Assembly (NCBI GenBank): GCA_965224105.1
Contig: CBDCYH010000001.1
Span: forward strand, 434,001-498,000
Origin: CBDCYH01 sp965224105
GTDB lineage: Bacteria > Bacteroidota > Rhodothermia > Rhodothermales > JABDKH01
Direction: 5' to 3'
DNA: 64,000 nt
Below, one piece after another: positions 62,680 through 64,000 of the stretch. The position numbers and the translations under genes are program-made. Position 1 is the stretch's first letter. The number at the start of each line of letters is the position of its first letter. The notes beneath the pieces are model-generated. The model made no database searches. It had not been told where the DNA came from and saw nothing but the letters and a program-made list of their open reading frames with translations.

Positions 62680-63672
62680 TCAGACCCCTCGTATTCTCAT
62701 GGACTCAATGATGTCAATAATGCTTTCGCGAGCATCAGTGTTTGGGAATCGCTTTAGCAATGATAATGCGGAAGCGGAGTGAGCGTCAATGTCAGTCCTC
62801 GCAAGGCCAGGAATACCAATATCAGAGAGCATTCGCTTAAAACCTCCAACCTCCGACACACGGGCCTTTCTGCCGCCAAGATACATGGAGAGTCTTTCGC
62901 TATCCTCTGGATTGGTTGCAATCGAATTCGCCTTTAAGACCAGATATGTGCGCTTGCCCTGGACTAAATCGCCTCCAAGAGTTTTCCCCCACTTGGGATC
63001 ATCAGCAAATAAATCCAGAACGTCATCCTGAATCTGAAAAGCATATCCCAGTTCAATGCCAATCTGCCGGAGGTCAGCCAATTGGTCGGCTGTTGCATCA
63101 GCCAGTATGCCGCCTACCTCAAAGACGAACGCAAGCAGCGCACCTGTCTTCAAGGAGATCATATACATATAGTCGTCGAGCGCCACGTGATCTCGCGATT
63201 CAAATTCACTGTCTAGCGCCTGGCCCTCACAAAGTTGAACTACCGTCCGACTAAACGCTGAAAAGAGCTTGCCAACGTGATTCGGATAATTTGAAAGGAG
63301 CGTTTCATAGGACCGCGCTAGCATCAAGTCTCCTGCAAGGATCGCCGTTGCCTCATCCCATTTGGCATGTACGGAAGGCCGTCCCCGTCGCGCATCGGCT
63401 TCATCCATGATGTCGTCATGCACGAGAGTAAAGTTGTGAAAAAGTTCAACAGCCAGTGCTGCATTAAGTGCATACCCGACCTCCACTCCCAACATTTGTG
63501 AAGTGAGTAGAGTGAGAACGGGTCGGATTCTCTTGCCACCGCTCGTAGCGGCATACCTGCAAGGGTCGTAGAGCGATTTGGGCTCCTCGCTAACGAACAA
63601 CGACTGCATGCTGTCGTCGATGAGCCTTTTGAGATCACTTCTCGAAGCGACTTCGCTCCTTTCGATACTCAC
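62680..63672 (-). CDS. polyprenyl (farnesyl/geranylgeranyl-type) diphosphate synthase
   Basis: 330 residues. The two Asp-rich motifs are LVHDDIMDEADARRG and QIQDDVLDLFADDPKWGKTLG, with GGKRIRPVLTL and the FHNFTLVHD region upstream. It condenses isopentenyl diphosphate with allylic diphosphates to make isoprenoid precursors for quinones, carotenoids or undecaprenyl chains. Chain length is not clear from sequence alone. It starts 2 bp after the adk stop. Confidence 0.92.
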   Translation of the reverse strand: MSIERSEVASRSDLKRLIDDSMQSLFVSEEPKSLYDPCRYAATSGGKRIRPVLTLLTSQMLGVEVGYALNAALAVELFHNFTLVHDDIMDEADARRGRPSVHAKWDEATAILAGDLMLARSYETLLSNYPNHVGKLFSAFSRTVVQLCEGQALDSEFESRDHVALDDYMYMISLKTGALLAFVFEVGGILADATADQLADLRQIGIELGYAFQIQDDVLDLFADDPKWGKTLGGDLVQGKRTYLVLKANSIATNPEDSERLSMYLGGRKARVSEVGGFKRMLSDIGIPGLARTDIDAHSASALSLLKRFPNTDARESIIDIIESMRIRGV

Positions 63673-63674
63673 GA

Positions 63675-64000
63675 TTACACCTGGTCAAGTCTATTCTGCA
63701 ATGCATCCATTACACGATCGTTGACCTCCTCCATTGACCCGACTCCCTCGATCTCTTCCAGCAGTCCAGCCTCGGCATAGTACTCTATGAGCGGGTGCGT
63801 TTCAGATTTATACACCTCGATGCGTTTCATTATCGCTTCCGGTGTGTCGTCGTGGCGTTGAATTATTGCCTCCGCGGGCACATCCGAGGGCGGAGGATTG
63901 AAATCCAGGTGGTAGGACTCTCCAGTGTGCTTGTTCATTCTGCGTTTCGAAAGTCGTCCTACAATAACCGGGTCGGGCACCTCAAGACTAACGACGGCAA
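63675..64000 (-). CDS. adk: adenylate kinase, 3' part
   Basis: C-terminal half of adenylate kinase, cut by the right edge: the reading frame continues to 64000 without a start (AVVSLEVPDPVIVGRLSKRR). After the family's LxVPDxVxVxRLxxRR there is a short LID domain (HTGESYHLDFNPPP), RHDDTPEAIMKRIEVYKSET (the RxDD motif) and the final helix PLIEYYAEAGLLEEIEGVG. It interconverts AMP, ADP and ATP. It is followed after 2 bp by the polyprenyl synthase. Confidence 0.93.
   Translation of the reverse strand, partial: AVVSLEVPDPVIVGRLSKRRMNKHTGESYHLDFNPPPSDVPAEAIIQRHDDTPEAIMKRIEVYKSETHPLIEYYAEAGLLEEIEGVGSMEEVNDRVMDALQNRLDQV

Overview
The window is a dense bacterial chromosome segment of about 50% GC by eye, with short intergenic gaps and many overlapping start/stop codons. 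I infer a Bacteroidota/Rhodothermota-type (FCB group) organism. The subtilase at 24454-28692 ends in a type IX secretion sorting domain. The order rimP-nusA-infB-rbfA-truB-ribF-rpsO-pnp-M16 is intact. RodZ, LolC/E-, BamB- and Omp85-like proteins indicate a Gram-negative envelope. I saw no IS element, prophage, CRISPR array or rRNA. One tRNA (Pro, GGG) is present.

The most interesting signal is at the centre. A perfect 28-bp palindrome at 32504-32531 has two 11-bp arms around a 6-bp spacer, which is the geometry of a Xer/dif chromosome-dimer resolution site. It lies 24 bp before the best ATG of a complete tyrosine recombinase (32556-33515). Gene direction flips there: left of it 23 of 27 genes are on +, right of it 22 of 29 (including the tRNA) are on -. 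GC skew, hand-counted in a few 60-base lines, also changes sign between about 31.4 and 34 kb. I read the window as the replication terminus with a dif-like site beside its own recombinase gene, an arrangement known for XerS and XerH single-recombinase systems.

Layout, left arm (1-32 kb): a secreted lamin-tail protein (cut by the edge); aminotransferase; small membrane protein; prfB with an intact programmed +1 frameshift; nadB; two hairpins; the rimP-to-rpsO translation/transcription operon; pnp and an M16 peptidase with a 12-bp perfect hairpin in its first codons; epimerase, scpA, scpB, rRNA pseudouridine synthase, guaB, Xaa-Pro peptidase, GT4 glycosyltransferase; a gluzincin metalloprotease on the opposite strand; the large subtilase; an RsbW-like ATPase; a membrane GT-C/methyltransferase fusion; miaA and a rhodanese protein.

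Right arm (32.5-64 kb): recombinase; orphan UgpC-type ABC ATPase; purC; nitrilase; moaE-moaD; peroxiredoxin; LolC/E-like permease; a 937-residue three-part protein (eight helical repeats, acidic linker, GvpL/F domain) with no other gas-vesicle gene nearby; a + strand amino-acid catabolic operon with a GntR regulator; the block rodZ-ligA-symporter-PgpH; a PIG-L deacetylase and tRNA-Pro; MerR, CvpA and YqeY; a three-gene envelope operon (metalloprotease/beta-propeller/Omp85 barrel, BamB-like lipoprotein, small periplasmic protein); and adk, a polyprenyl synthase, HPr and PTS enzyme I.
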